A stretch of DNA of 64,000 bases from Paraphoma chrysanthemicola (lineage: Eukaryota > Ascomycota > Dothideomycetes > Pleosporales > Phaeosphaeriaceae), in NCBI GenBank assembly GCA_020744225.1, contig JAGMWG010000002.1, forward strand, positions 1 through 64,000, written 5' to 3'. The translations under genes were made by a program, and so were the position numbers. This document shows positions 32,016 to 42,177 of this stretch, one piece after another; position 1 is the stretch's first letter; every line of letters starts with the position of its first letter. The notes under the pieces were generated by a model, which did no database searches, was not told the DNA's origin, and saw only the letters and a list, made by a program, of their open reading frames with translations.

Positions 32016-33497
32016 ATGACGGAGCCCGAGCCGCCCTCCGTGGCCGCCCTCAGCGTCGCCGACACCGCGACTGAGCCCGTCTCCAAAGCAGCAGAGCAAG
32101 AGATCAATCCCTGGGACGTGCAGGCCGCAGTGGACGCAGACGGCAATGTCCTCGAGTTCGACTACCCGGCCATCTCCGCAAAGTGGGCGACCAAGCTCAT
32201 CGACGATGCCTTGCTGGGGCGCTTCGAGCGCGTCACAGGCCACAAGCCGCATCGCTGGCTGCGGCGGCGACTCTTCTTCTCGCACCGCGACCTCGAGCTG
32301 ATACTGGACACGTACGAGCGCGGCGAGGACTTTCTGCTGTACACCGGGCGCGGGCCGAGCAGCGACGCCATGCACATTGGCCACACCATCCCGTTCGAAT
32401 TCACAAAGTGGCTGCAGGACGTTTTCGACGTGCCGCTGGTCATCATGTTGACTGACGACGAGAAGTTCCTGTTCAAGGAGAAGCTGAAGCAGCCGGAGGT
32501 CTACGAGTTTGCGCGGCAGAATGCAAAGGACATCATCTCGATTGGGTTTGATGTAAAGAAGACGTTCATGTACATTGACTCGGAGTTCTTCACTTCTGGC
32601 TTCAACCGGCACTTCAACCTTAACGCCACTGAGTTTGAGAAACTTGTTACGAACAATCAAGTCCGCGGCGCTTTTGGCTTCCACGGCTCCACCAACATTG
32701 GCAGCAATTCGTTCGCCGCGAAGCAGTGTGTCGCTGCATTTGCCTCATCCTATCCCTTCATCTGGGGCAACGACATCAAGACCTATCACCGGTCGAAGCA
32801 ACTCGCTGCGATACCGTGTCTCATTCCGTGCGCCATCGACCAAGACCCGTACTTCCGCCTCGTCCGCGACAACTGCAGTCGCATGGATCAGCCCTCACCG
32901 AAGCCCGCCCTCATCCACTCCAAGTTCCTCACTGCACTGCAAGGCGCGGGCGGCAAGATGAGCGCGTCGAATCCCAACTCCGCCATCTTCATGAGCGACA
33001 CCGAAAAGCAGGTCAAGAAGAAGATCAATACCCATGCATTTTCAGGAGGTCAAGAGACGCTTGAGCTTCACAGGGAGAAGGGCGGCAACCCCGACGTGGA
33101 CGTGCCATATCAGTATCTGTCCTACTTTGAGGACGACGACGAGAAGCTCCTCCGACTGGCGGACGAGTACCGGGCTGGCACGCTGACAACGGGCGACATG
33201 AAAAAGGAGTGCATCAACATGATGTCTGCATACGTCAAGAAGTTCCAAGAGGCGCGCGCAAAGGTGACGGACGAGATTCTGGAGGAATTCCTGCGGCCGA
33301 GGAAGCTGGAGTGGAAGGGCAACCCGAATCCAACTAAGAAGGTGGAGAAGGAGGCGGCCAAGGACGATGCTGCGGGGCCGACGCTGGACGCAGAAGGCAA
33401 GCCGATGACGAAAAATGCCATGAAGAAGGCACAGAAGCTAGCAGAGCTGGAGAAGAAGAAGCGGGCAAAGGAAGAGGCCGCAAAGGCGAAGCAATGA
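32016..33497 (+). CDS. WRS1: Tryptophanyl-tRNA synthetase, cytoplasmic
   Basis: An intronless 493-residue class I synthetase that charges tRNA-Trp in the cytoplasm. The eukaryotic-type ATP-binding signature appears as YTGRGPSSDAMHIGHTIPF (HIGH equivalent at MHIGH, residue ~118). Later come LTDDEKFLFK, SFAAKQCVAAFASSYPFIWG, IPCAIDQDPYFRLVRD and the KMSKS-type loop GGKMSASNPNSAIFM. A short acidic N-terminus replaces the WHEP domain of animals, and the lysine-rich C-terminal tail (KKRAKEEAAKAK) is typical of fungi. The ATG at 32016 was chosen because in-frame codons upstream lack an ATG. A Cpc1-type site lies in its promoter. Confidence 0.96.
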   Translation: MTEPEPPSVAALSVADTATEPVSKAAEQEINPWDVQAAVDADGNVLEFDYPAISAKWATKLIDDALLGRFERVTGHKPHRWLRRRLFFSHRDLELILDTYERGEDFLLYTGRGPSSDAMHIGHTIPFEFTKWLQDVFDVPLVIMLTDDEKFLFKEKLKQPEVYEFARQNAKDIISIGFDVKKTFMYIDSEFFTSGFNRHFNLNATEFEKLVTNNQVRGAFGFHGSTNIGSNSFAAKQCVAAFASSYPFIWGNDIKTYHRSKQLAAIPCLIPCAIDQDPYFRLVRDNCSRMDQPSPKPALIHSKFLTALQGAGGKMSASNPNSAIFMSDTEKQVKKKINTHAFSGGQETLELHREKGGNPDVDVPYQYLSYFEDDDEKLLRLADEYRAGTLTTGDMKKECINMMSAYVKKFQEARAKVTDEILEEFLRPRKLEWKGNPNPTKKVEKEAAKDDAAGPTLDAEGKPMTKNAMKKAQKLAELEKKKRAKEEAAKAKQ

Positions 33498-34133
33498 GAG
33501 GCGGGATGATACCAAAACAGACACATTCAAACATGTGAAACGAGTTCTCGTCAATGTCGTGATAGTCGTGATAGTCGTGATACATGTGAAATGATGAGGT
33601 GATCTTGTGGTGGAGCCTGCATGTACCGTCGATCGACTAGCGTCGGCCCGCAGCGTTCCAGCTCAAAGCTTATCGCGACTTCCCCCTTTTGGGACAACAA
33701 GTTCAGGCAGTCCGCAAATTCACTTGAGGGTAGCTCAGTCATATTCGAACGCTGGACCGGCAACTAGAAAGGCCTCAGTATAGTAGCATGAACATCCTCA
33801 GCGTCTTATTAAGCCGTCGTTGAAGGTGGATGTGCCACCGGACATATTAAGATGCAGTATCTCTACTCTCACTGTTTATCATTCAACATCCATTCGTGAT
33901 TGCACCAACGCATCCCAAAAAGTCCGCAACACTCGTCTCCCAGTACCTCAACCTACAGCAGTTTTTTTGGTCGCCGCCGCCAGATTTTCATTGGCCAAAA
34001 ACAGATCGACGTATTCTTTGCGCCCGAACGACCTTGGTGACTTGCATATCAATTTCAATTGAGCACACCAGGCACAGCCTTCGACGTCTTCGCTTAGATG
34101 GAATCGTGGTCGCAGAATACCTTCAATTAAATG
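33498..34133. other. Convergent intergenic region
   Basis: Between the 3' ends of the synthetase gene and the C2H2 gene. It holds a small tandem repeat (33556-33582) and otherwise only short frames without motifs. Confidence 0.5.
33556..33582 (+). repeat. Three tandem copies of a 9-mer
   Basis: GTCGTGATA is repeated three times without change just downstream of the tryptophanyl-tRNA synthetase gene. It is a short microsatellite-like tract, likely length-variable between strains. Confidence 0.85.
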
Positions 34134-36356
34134 CTACTCATCATCATCGTCCTCGTCAAAATCATCGGCAGGCGATTCGCGCTTAGGAAATGCTGGAGCC
34201 CCGTGCTGCTTGCGCATGTGCACCCTTAAGCCATCAGACCGAGAATACTCCTTAGTGCAACTATCGATTGGACACGGGTATCGCACCTTGGCTCTACCAG
34301 AAGCTGCGCACGCTCTTGTCTTTAAATGCCGAGTTAGATTTCCGACAGCATGCACACCAGTTAAGACGACTCCACAGCGATATGGGCAGGCTACACTATA
34401 CTCTGCGCTGCTTTGTACCGTGCTAGGTGCTGGCGAATACGTGTTTGGATGGGAACTACTGAGCGAGTACGGGATTAACGAGGGTACGGCAATATTATTG
34501 TTGTACTGTGCCGGATAGCTAACATCAACGTCAGTTCCGCTTCGGCAGTGCTCCTCTGATGCGACTTGCCTTTGCTCGACATCCGCAAGATGCTGAGGGT
34601 CTATGGGTGTAGCACCATCTGCGTCCATGCCCGAGCTAAGAGCACTCGAAGTGACAGCATTGGGGGTTCTTGGCCTCCTAGCACTTGTTGATGTCTCCGG
34701 TATGTTTGATGAAAAACTGTGAGCAGAACTCGTCGATGGCACCTGGACATGGTTCGCAGGGAATGGTGGCATCGTCTGATCAGAGTCCATTGTCGCTGTC
34801 CATGGCGCCTCTTGCCCCGACGGTGGTCGCTTACTTTCAAAAGAGAGGTCTGACTTCCTTGACCCCAGGGACATGTGGCCCATTTCGTCCACTAGAGGCA
34901 CGGCAGATTCAGAATCGCCCGATGAACTTAAATAAGGTGGTATAGCGAACAGGGCTAGTTCCTCAAGGTGCGCGGCCACATGTCGTTTGAACACGGAGGG
35001 CGTCACGTGGATCTCATCGGACTGTGCCATAAATATCTCTTGCCTTTCTGCTATGCCCAGCTTGGCTCGCAGCTGGTCTTCCCAGTCGCTGCAGAAAGGA
35101 CAGGCCGAGGCAGGAAGGTCCCTCAGAACTTTCCGACTGATTTGGATCACCGAATCTTTCGCACCGTTTTTCAGCAAGAGAGGGTGCTGGTGTTCGAGGT
35201 GATTGACAAATCGAGATTGCGTGCCAAATTCTTGTCCACTGCAAACAATACAGTGATAGCGAGGGCGATGTTCGCGCATTTCATGCTCAAACCACTCGTT
35301 CAAATCCTTGAACAATGGCGCGGAACAGTGCTGAAATGTGCACACGTAAGTCCGAAGATCTGAAAAAACTTGCTGTCGCCAAGTCTTCTCATTTCTGAAT
35401 CTGCGTAGGCGATAGCAGAAAGGACATTTGACCTCTCGGGAACCTTCAATAGCTGGCAGGCTATCTAAGTTGGGGATTCTGGACTGTAGTATTGACTCAG
35501 CTGGTAGGGCTATCGATCGCGAAACTGTGGTATAAGACTTCGTGTCATCCTCCGACTCGGAAGATTCTTCAACTCTTGTGGTGAAGTTAATGATCGGACC
35601 AATAGTCGATGCTTTTGTCCTGAAAGTAGATGGCGGAGCAAGGGTCGAGTTGGTAATCGGGTGATGCGAGGGGGTGAGCGTCGTGTTCGCACTCGAAAAG
35701 TTGTTCTCCCGACTGTCGCTGGCCAACTTGTCACCATGATCGCGGACGTAGCTTAGATAGCATCGTCGTTGAGTGATGGCGCGTCCCAGTCGATTACTAA
35801 GCCACGTCGTTTGTTCTTTCGAGAGCTTTGGATACTTGTGTTTGACATGCGAAATATCGTACTGATCGTCGAAGTGGTAGCGTTTCCTGCTCAAGGCTTT
35901 GATGAAAACATCGCTAGGCGCAGCATCTCGAATCAAGCGCGACACGCGGAATAAGCGTTTGATGCAGGAATCGACTTCTTCAAGCAGCTCAATTCTTTCG
36001 TCCCGTCCCGTACTATCGAGGAGTTCACCGGAGTGTTTCACTTCCACAGCCGTTGCAACTCGCGCCTCGCGTTGGCCTGAAGTGATCTGTTCCAACTCGA
36101 AGACTACGTCAATTAAGTCGTCCAGAAGAGTATATACATGAGACAGGATCTCGTCATGGTCCATTAATCGTGCCTCAACAGACAAGGGATGGTCGGTTTC
36201 ATGTAGCGCCCCGATATCAGCAGTCCAGATGCTGAGCCGAGAACAGTCATCTTGTATCGTCTGCGTCGTTGCAATATCGCCTTGGGAAGTTACATCGTCA
36301 ACGATTCGTCGAAGTAGCGTTGATATCGAGTCACACTTGGTTGCGACTGAGGACAT
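34134..36356 (-). CDS. C2H2 zinc-finger protein of the fungal NLR-associated type
   Basis: A 740-residue intronless protein. The first ~210 residues are helical (SSVATKCDSISTLLRRIVDD...), resembling N-terminal regions that accompany fungal ankyrin/NACHT proteins. Residues ~310-460 hold degenerate zinc fingers of the pattern CPFCYRLRRF, WRQQVFSDLRTYVCTFQHC, WFEHEMREHRPRYHCIVC and FVNHLEHQHP, then ACPFC and FKRHVAAHLEELALFAIP, a set recurrent in large fungal paralogue families. A Ser/Pro-rich linker leads to a C-terminal pair of fingers, including CPIDSCTKEYSRSDGLRVH (key residues C-C-H-H), and an acidic DDDDE tail. It is divergent to the DUF7580 gene with only 250 bp between starts. Nuclear or immune-like roles are both possible; neither is shown here. 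Confidence 0.75.
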   Translation of the reverse strand: MSSVATKCDSISTLLRRIVDDVTSQGDIATTQTIQDDCSRLSIWTADIGALHETDHPLSVEARLMDHDEILSHVYTLLDDLIDVVFELEQITSGQREARVATAVEVKHSGELLDSTGRDERIELLEEVDSCIKRLFRVSRLIRDAAPSDVFIKALSRKRYHFDDQYDISHVKHKYPKLSKEQTTWLSNRLGRAITQRRCYLSYVRDHGDKLASDSRENNFSSANTTLTPSHHPITNSTLAPPSTFRTKASTIGPIINFTTRVEESSESEDDTKSYTTVSRSIALPAESILQSRIPNLDSLPAIEGSREVKCPFCYRLRRFRNEKTWRQQVFSDLRTYVCTFQHCSAPLFKDLNEWFEHEMREHRPRYHCIVCSGQEFGTQSRFVNHLEHQHPLLLKNGAKDSVIQISRKVLRDLPASACPFCSDWEDQLRAKLGIAERQEIFMAQSDEIHVTPSVFKRHVAAHLEELALFAIPPYLSSSGDSESAVPLVDEMGHMSLGSRKSDLSFESKRPPSGQEAPWTATMDSDQTMPPFPANHVQVPSTSSAHSFSSNIPETSTSARRPRTPNAVTSSALSSGMDADGATPIDPQHLADVEQRQVASEEHCRSGTDVDVSYPAQYNNNIAVPSLIPYSLSSSHPNTYSPAPSTVQSSAEYSVACPYRCGVVLTGVHAVGNLTRHLKTRACAASGRAKVRYPCPIDSCTKEYSRSDGLRVHMRKQHGAPAFPKRESPADDFDEDDDDE

Positions 36357-36606
36357 GATGAATTTTGACCAAAGCGCGAGACAGTATGAAGATAGTGAGT
36401 TGGTGATGTTTAGACAGCGGGAAAGACCTAATGGGATGTAGTAGATATTCGGGAAGGCTGCGGTGCAGGTGCATATGGGGGCCGCATTTGCGGGGCAAGT
36501 AGAATCACCTGTCGATGAAGGACGCTACGCTTGACCTCATTCCGCTCGACTCTACATTATATCTGCTTATCTCTCTATTCTATAAAATTGTTACGGGAAC
36601 GTCGAA
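36357..36606. promoter_or_regulatory. Short bidirectional promoter of the C2H2/DUF7580 pair
   Basis: The two start codons are only 250 bp apart and face away from each other, so both genes must share this promoter space. Co-regulation is inferred from the spacing. Confidence 0.55.
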
Positions 36607-38376
36607 ATGAGCGGCCTCGAAATTGCGGGCGCAGTCCTCGCCGCGTTCCCACTGATCATATCTGGACTCGAACACTGGGAGAAGGTTGCCAAAATCCAGG
36701 GTTTCTTCTGGCAATTCCGCAAGGCGTACAACAGATGTCGCGCCGATATGATGTACCATGAAACTATTTACCGGGGCAACTTGAAAGAATTACTGCTCCC
36801 AATTGTCAGCGAATCAGACATGAACGCGCTCCTCAAGAACGGAGCGGATGCAAGGTGGACCGATAATGTAGCCTTGCAAGGTCGCCTCGAAGAACGATTA
36901 CACGATTCGTACAAGTCATACGTGGAGACCATATCACGATTGACGGATACGATGGCTGCGCTTCAAGAGGAACTTTGTGTTCAGAACCCGGTCGTTCAAA
37001 ATGCCATTACGCATCCGAATTCTGTGAAGGCACATATACATCAACAAGCGCCATCGCAGAAAGCATCTTTATCCACTCGCACGAAAACCAACATCAGCTA
37101 TCAGATATACCGCATAAAGTTCAGTACCAGAGAACACGAACGGAGTTCACTCTTTAGGCAATTGCAAGATTACAATGAGCGCCTGAACTTATTGCTAAGT
37201 CAAAGCGACAGGCTCTCCGCTCTACAAGTCCAAACAGGCCATGACTGGAAACAAAATCGCTCGCTAGAAAAGATATTCCGGCGGGTATGGAAATGCTCTA
37301 AGGGCCTCTACCAGTCGCTGGAGCAAGCCTGGAATTGTACGTGCTGTCAAAAGCATGCCGCAAATCTACAACTAGAACACCGGACAAAAGATGACATCTA
37401 TTTCAATTTGATACTCACGTCAATGGAAGAATCTCATCAAGGACAATGCGGTTCCTGGTCGTGGAGAGAGATTCGGTGTAACCAATCAGAAACCACAATC
37501 AACACTGCATCACGAGGTGCAGCTCTCCCCACAAGCTTTAAGACTCAGCAGAACCCTGGCTCGTCTGGGGGAAGAAGAAGCGTTTCCTTCGCTCCAGTGA
37601 CGTCCATACCTTCGCTTCAATCCTCCACTGCTCCTGCTCCAATCTCATCACTTTGCCAACAGTTGGCGGATTCCTCTCGTATACATTGTCTGGGTACTAT
37701 TGGGTGTGATGAAACCGAATACACTTTGCATCATTCTGAGCAATTTTGCGATCATCGGGATAGTCACGCCAAAAGCCTAGATAATATCCTCGCTGAGAGC
37801 CGCATTGGCAGTCAGTACTTCGTTTCACGGCGCAGACGGTATCGTATTGCTCTGCTCATTGCATCTACCGTGGCTCAGCTGAAGGCAACTCCATGGCTGT
37901 TTAGCGGATTTGGAAAGAAAGACATCAAGTTCTTTCCTCTCGTGGACGCTGGCGGCTCTGTAATATTCGGTGAGCCATTCATCGAGAAAGGATTTCATGG
38001 TACTGCAACATCACGGAACCACAGCACCACAGACTTCAACTTTCAGTCACTCGGTATAATCCTATTAGAATTGTGTTTCGGTCACAGATTGGAAGACCAT
38101 CCTATTCGGAGAAAGTATGCTCCAGGCAATGACGCCCAATCCGAAGCTGCTTTTGACCTCGTTGCGGCGATTGCGTGGCTTCAAAATGTGGAAGAAGAGG
38201 CAGGGGCAGACTATGCCTGGGCGGTACGATGGTGTTTCACGTGTTCGATGCATACAAGCAAGACTTGGCAAATCGAACTTGTCAGGAATGTTGTTCAACC
38301 ATTGGAAAAGTGTCAGAAACTCTTTGAAGCTATTGTGTGGCGCGTGCTGCGTTTCCGCAGCCACGAGCGGAGATGA
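36607..38376 (+). CDS. DUF7580-family protein
   Basis: A 589-residue intronless protein. It opens with MSGLEIAGAVLAAFPLIISG and a helical block (FRKAYNRCRADMMYHETIYRGNLKELLLPIV: here in two parts, YNRCRADMMYHETIY and GNLKELLLPIV), the characteristic N-terminal bundle of DUF7580 proteins. The C-terminal half resembles a degenerate kinase-like lobe: HTAT-like switch lost, but DFNFQSLGIILLELCFGHRLEDHPIR and a closing AWLQNVEEEAGADYAWAVRWC fit the family. The catalytic loop and DFG of real kinases are absent. Many members sit beside heterokaryon-incompatibility or NLR genes, with signalling by the N-terminal bundle as a working idea in the field. Its pairing with the divergent C2H2 gene supports such a context; function is unknown. 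Confidence 0.8.
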   Translation: MSGLEIAGAVLAAFPLIISGLEHWEKVAKIQGFFWQFRKAYNRCRADMMYHETIYRGNLKELLLPIVSESDMNALLKNGADARWTDNVALQGRLEERLHDSYKSYVETISRLTDTMAALQEELCVQNPVVQNAITHPNSVKAHIHQQAPSQKASLSTRTKTNISYQIYRIKFSTREHERSSLFRQLQDYNERLNLLLSQSDRLSALQVQTGHDWKQNRSLEKIFRRVWKCSKGLYQSLEQAWNCTCCQKHAANLQLEHRTKDDIYFNLILTSMEESHQGQCGSWSWREIRCNQSETTINTASRGAALPTSFKTQQNPGSSGGRRSVSFAPVTSIPSLQSSTAPAPISSLCQQLADSSRIHCLGTIGCDETEYTLHHSEQFCDHRDSHAKSLDNILAESRIGSQYFVSRRRRYRIALLIASTVAQLKATPWLFSGFGKKDIKFFPLVDAGGSVIFGEPFIEKGFHGTATSRNHSTTDFNFQSLGIILLELCFGHRLEDHPIRRKYAPGNDAQSEAAFDLVAAIAWLQNVEEEAGADYAWAVRWCFTCSMHTSKTWQIELVRNVVQPLEKCQKLFEAIVWRVLRFRSHERR

Positions 38377-39762
38377 TACCCGCCCAAACCTCTTCATCTT
38401 GAATCGACCTCACCTGACAACGATTTTGCTTTTGATGGCACGATGAGCGCACACAATTACTGCAGAAAGCTCGACGGAGAGAGTTTGTGTTAGCTGGGAG
38501 ACATACAGAACCGTCTTTCAAAAACTTCTAACCAGCACGCATTTTGGCGGATGGTGATAGTCTTGGTGCGCTGTGGCAGGTTGTGGACGTAGCTCAGGAC
38601 GTCATGCCACGACATTCGGGTGCGATACTAGCACAAGTTACTTGCAACAGAGAGGAACAACGAATCATAATAGTGCCGAATCGGCATGCGCCAAGATTCT
38701 ACCGCCATTACGACTGCTATGAGCGTATCTCACTGGTACATGATTCCCAGGTCATCTAGGATAGGATGAAGGATACTGCAGTTTGGACGACCTGCCGCTA
38801 CCCGCCGCTTCCGACTGAAGCACTCGACACATCCAATGTGGCCTTCGCTACCATACAATGACCATATTATGAGTCACAGCCGCATGTCGTCCGGTCGAGC
38901 GCAGGCTTGAGAATGGCCAAACACATTCGGCCGCGTGCTTTTGCTATTTGGCCGTGCACCTGCATGGTCCAAAGCCATCGGTGTACTGCACCCTTAGAGG
39001 CCACTATATAGCTTTATTATGCTGGATTTACTCAGGTGCTACTAAGGCTAAATTTGTGTAGCAGTGACGAGGTGATTTTTTACGGAAGCACACTATGTAC
39101 AATGAAAAAGGTGTTACGGTTTCAAGATGAATCAAGTGCAAATCACAGGCTGTCTATTTTCTGCCGTGAGAATTGCTTCGCTGTAATCTTGTCTCGGTTG
39201 GAACTACGGTCTGCAAGTTTGTGCGCGTATACAATCTTCTACACCCGCCTGCGTCAGGTACATTGTCAAGCACGAGGCTTCGCTATAGTCCTTTTCATAT
39301 AGCACATTTTTTGAAAACTGGTCTAGTCTAGATCACAGTCAAAGAGGAGCTGTGTAGATCTTGGACTGCGGCACGCCAGACATTGGGGCATAATGCGTAT
39401 GCTCCAAGTAGATCGGCAGCGGGCCGACTACTCTTGCTGAGCGGGGCACAGCGGCTAAGCGATGTTTCTTAGTTTTCAATCACCACTGACTGATGATCAT
39501 ACCAAGCCAATGACAAGTGTCGTGATAGTCAAGAACTTGATCGGCAAGGGTAAGTGCATGTGTAGGCACTCGCCGGAGTAGACTTGCCGATGGCACTTGC
39601 CGCAGGCGAGACTAGCCGTACAGGGGTGCGCTCGGCATGATCTCTTTTGCATTGTCCGACAGCGAGCATAAAGTGAACCACAAGTATGAAGCAAGAGGCA
39701 TTCTTCAGTACTAATTTTTGCGGACTTCAAATTCATCATCCAAGTCGGGTATAATTTTGACC
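38377..39762. other. Intergenic, no supported gene
   Basis: 1.39 kb between the DUF7580 gene and the sulfite pump gene, both on the plus strand. Short frames only. The middle (about 39000-39320) is somewhat AT-rich, and a GT/AG-bounded short gene cannot be excluded, but I see no motif. Confidence 0.45.
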
Positions 39763-41383
39763 ATGTCTGACTTACCATGTCCCGGCAACAGCACCAATTG
39801 CCACTCCCATTACCATGTTGAAGATTCAAGGTACTTGGAGAAAACTGATACGCTACGACCCGAAGCCGATCTGGAGTCGGGCACGAACAATACCTCAGAA
39901 GGGCCTATAATCAATATTGAAGTAGATCAAGCGCAACAAACGCAGCAAGCGCGGCATTCAATGGACGTGGAGAAAGGTGGCTTTCGAGTCATCATCCGTA
40001 ATTTCACACCCTCGTAAATTCGCTCGTCTAATGTTATATGACTGAAGTTAACATAGTCAGGTGGTTCATTATCACCATGAGCACTGGGGCCTTATCAATC
40101 ATGCTTCACCAAATCCCCTTCCACGCTCACTGGCTCGACATTGTGTCGGAGATCGTCTTCGTCCTCAACATCCTTTTGTTTATGCTCTTCACCTTCATTT
40201 CGACTCTCCGGTACACCATGTATCCGCAGCTGTTCCCTGCAGTGCTCCGCCATCCACACCAGAGCTTATTCCTTGCAACATTTCCAGTAGGCCTCGCCAC
40301 CCTTATCAACATGATTGTACTCGTTTGCGTACCTGCCTGGGGCCAAGGGATGGCTATATTCGCCTGGGTGTTGTGGTGGATCGACAGCATCTTAGCAGTG
40401 ATAACTTGTTTCCACTTGACATGGGTGATGTGGGTGCCGCAATTTATGACATACCTTTCTTCGGTTGCTAACAATGACTGCAGAATGTCAAACCGGCGAC
40501 ATGATCTCGCAGAGATGACAGCACTATATCTCATTCCTATCGTTGCCATTGTCATTGCTGCGACGTCAGGAGCGCTCGTCGCCGGAGCTTTGAAGAACGA
40601 GAAACACCAGTTGTGGACCCTAGTTATCAGCTATGTTTTCTGGGGTATTGGAACGCCTTTATCTTGGGTCATTCTGACTGTATATTTTTTACGGATGACA
40701 GTGCACAAGCCGCTTCAGCGCGAAGTGATTGTTTCACTCTTGCTGCCCATTGGCCCTCTGGGGCTATCCGGCTTCTCGTAAGTCGGCATCACCACTGCAT
40801 TCTCTACGTGGCGATAGCTGACAGCTACAGATTGATAGCACTCGGGAAGGTTGCAAGGCACAACTTTCCATTGACGGAAACAATCCCTCGTGTATCCCAC
40901 GCTGGGGACATGTTCTATCTCATCGGCCTGATGGTTGGCATTGTGCTGTGGGGTTTCGCGGTGGTGTGGTTCATAGTTGCCGTTATCATGATAAGCACAG
41001 CATACCCCTTCCCCTTCAACATGGGATGGTGGGGCTTCATATTTCCAGTCGGTAAGTCCTCGTAGTTCTAGTCTCATGATCTCCACACACACTTACATCA
41101 CTCAAAGGAGTATTCACGCTTTTGACAATTTCGATTGGTGAAGAGTTCGAATTCAAATTCTTCAAAATTCTGGCATGCGTAGGTCACGATATTGTCTGCG
41201 CAGAGAAGCTTTGGTTAACACCCACAGGTCTTGACTGGGATATGTGTAGTAATGTGGCTTGTTGTAGCTGCAAGAACTGTAAAGCGTGCTGCTAGTGGTA
41301 AGATGTTCTTTGCACCTTGCCTGGGTACAGATCTATTTCTCAAGAGAGCGAAAGAGGATATAAAAACAGGTCAGAAATTGTAA
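39763..41383 (+). CDS. SSU1: Sulfite efflux pump SSU1 (TDT/SLAC1 family)
   Basis: Five exons (39763-40013, 40061-40777, 40831-41051, 41108-41178, 41228-41383; introns 47-56 nt) give 471 residues. The protein exports sulfite across the plasma membrane, giving sulfite resistance and helping keratin reduction in some fungi. A ~85-residue hydrophilic N-terminus is followed by about ten membrane helices. Family blocks: SWFIITMSTGALSIMLHQIP across the first splice, TLRYTMYPQLFPAVLRHPHQS, ATFPVGLATLINMIV, VPAWGQGMAIFAWVLWWID and FPVGVFTLLTISIG across intron 3. The last exons complete the final helix (VLTGICVVMWLVVAARTVKR). All four joins keep the family pattern. Confidence 0.92.
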
Positions 41384-42177
41384 TGATAATTGGAAAATTC
41401 TCACTTGATTTCCTTCTTCGGTAAACAGTCATGAAGCAGTAGTTGGCTTGTCTTTTCTCTCAATATTTTGATTACATTCTTTATTTCATTATATGACGTT
41501 GTTCTTAAATCCTACTATTTAAAAGAATGCTTATTGTAGTAGCTAGGAGGGTTTTAGGGGCTCTTAGAGCTTACCCAGATAGCGCAATGATATATAAGGG
41601 CCTTTCAGGTTGTAGGAATGTGATGATTCGAGGCGTATACAGCCTTGGTTCGTGGGCGAAATGTGGCGGCTGCCCTTCACATCGCTGGCGAGATCTATTG
41701 TGTAGCGCACCTGTGCCATACAGAAGGCCCTACAATAATCCTGACTTTTCATACACAGTGTCGTGTAATATATACTATATACGCATAACATCATCAGTCC
41801 CGCGAGGAGATGACGAGGAAATCTGCAGAGCTCTTTGAGGAATATTCCGATGACCGGACCACACGCAAAGGTGTTTCTTGCTTTTTCGACAACTCGGCGT
41901 CAGGGATGCACCTTGATGGCAAGAGAGACATGAAGGGGGTGGCGGTGGTTGTAGAGGGACACAACATGCTGTAGCGGGGATCCTTTGTTCTGCTGAACAA
42001 GCGAACTGCGGGGGAACCCTTCTAAATTGTGTCCGGCATCAACCCTTCCGACGACGTTCAGCATCTGCTGAAATTCATTGCACAATTGCCTCTTCTGAGC
42101 TTGTGAATTGACAGATTGCGCTATATATAAATATATATGCATTGATATCGAGCATTACCACACAACAAAAGGTTGTG
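41384..42177. other. AT-rich intergenic region
   Basis: Between the SSU1 and P450 genes. About 41400-41560 is AT-rich with RIP-like TpA words (for example tattgtagtagctagg), possibly a small decayed repeat. The rest has only short frames. A TATA-like stretch lies at its right end. Confidence 0.45.
42121..42139 (+). promoter_or_regulatory. TATA-like box upstream of the P450 gene
   Basis: A run of alternating A and T (ctatatataaatatatatg) ends about 40 nt upstream of the P450 ATG. Composition and position suit a core promoter element with a short leader; this is inferred from sequence only. Confidence 0.4.

Noticed and set aside
33556..33582. Short tandem repeat as a CRISPR-like or regulatory array
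   Set aside because: Three contiguous 9-mers without spacers in a eukaryotic genome; an ordinary microsatellite.
34987..35363. Plus-strand frames of up to 131 codons inside the C2H2 gene
   Set aside because: Complement of the zinc-finger coding region, without motifs of their own.
36607..38376. Active protein kinase
   Set aside because: Only the late kinase-like helices are recognisable; no HRD or DFG equivalent is present.
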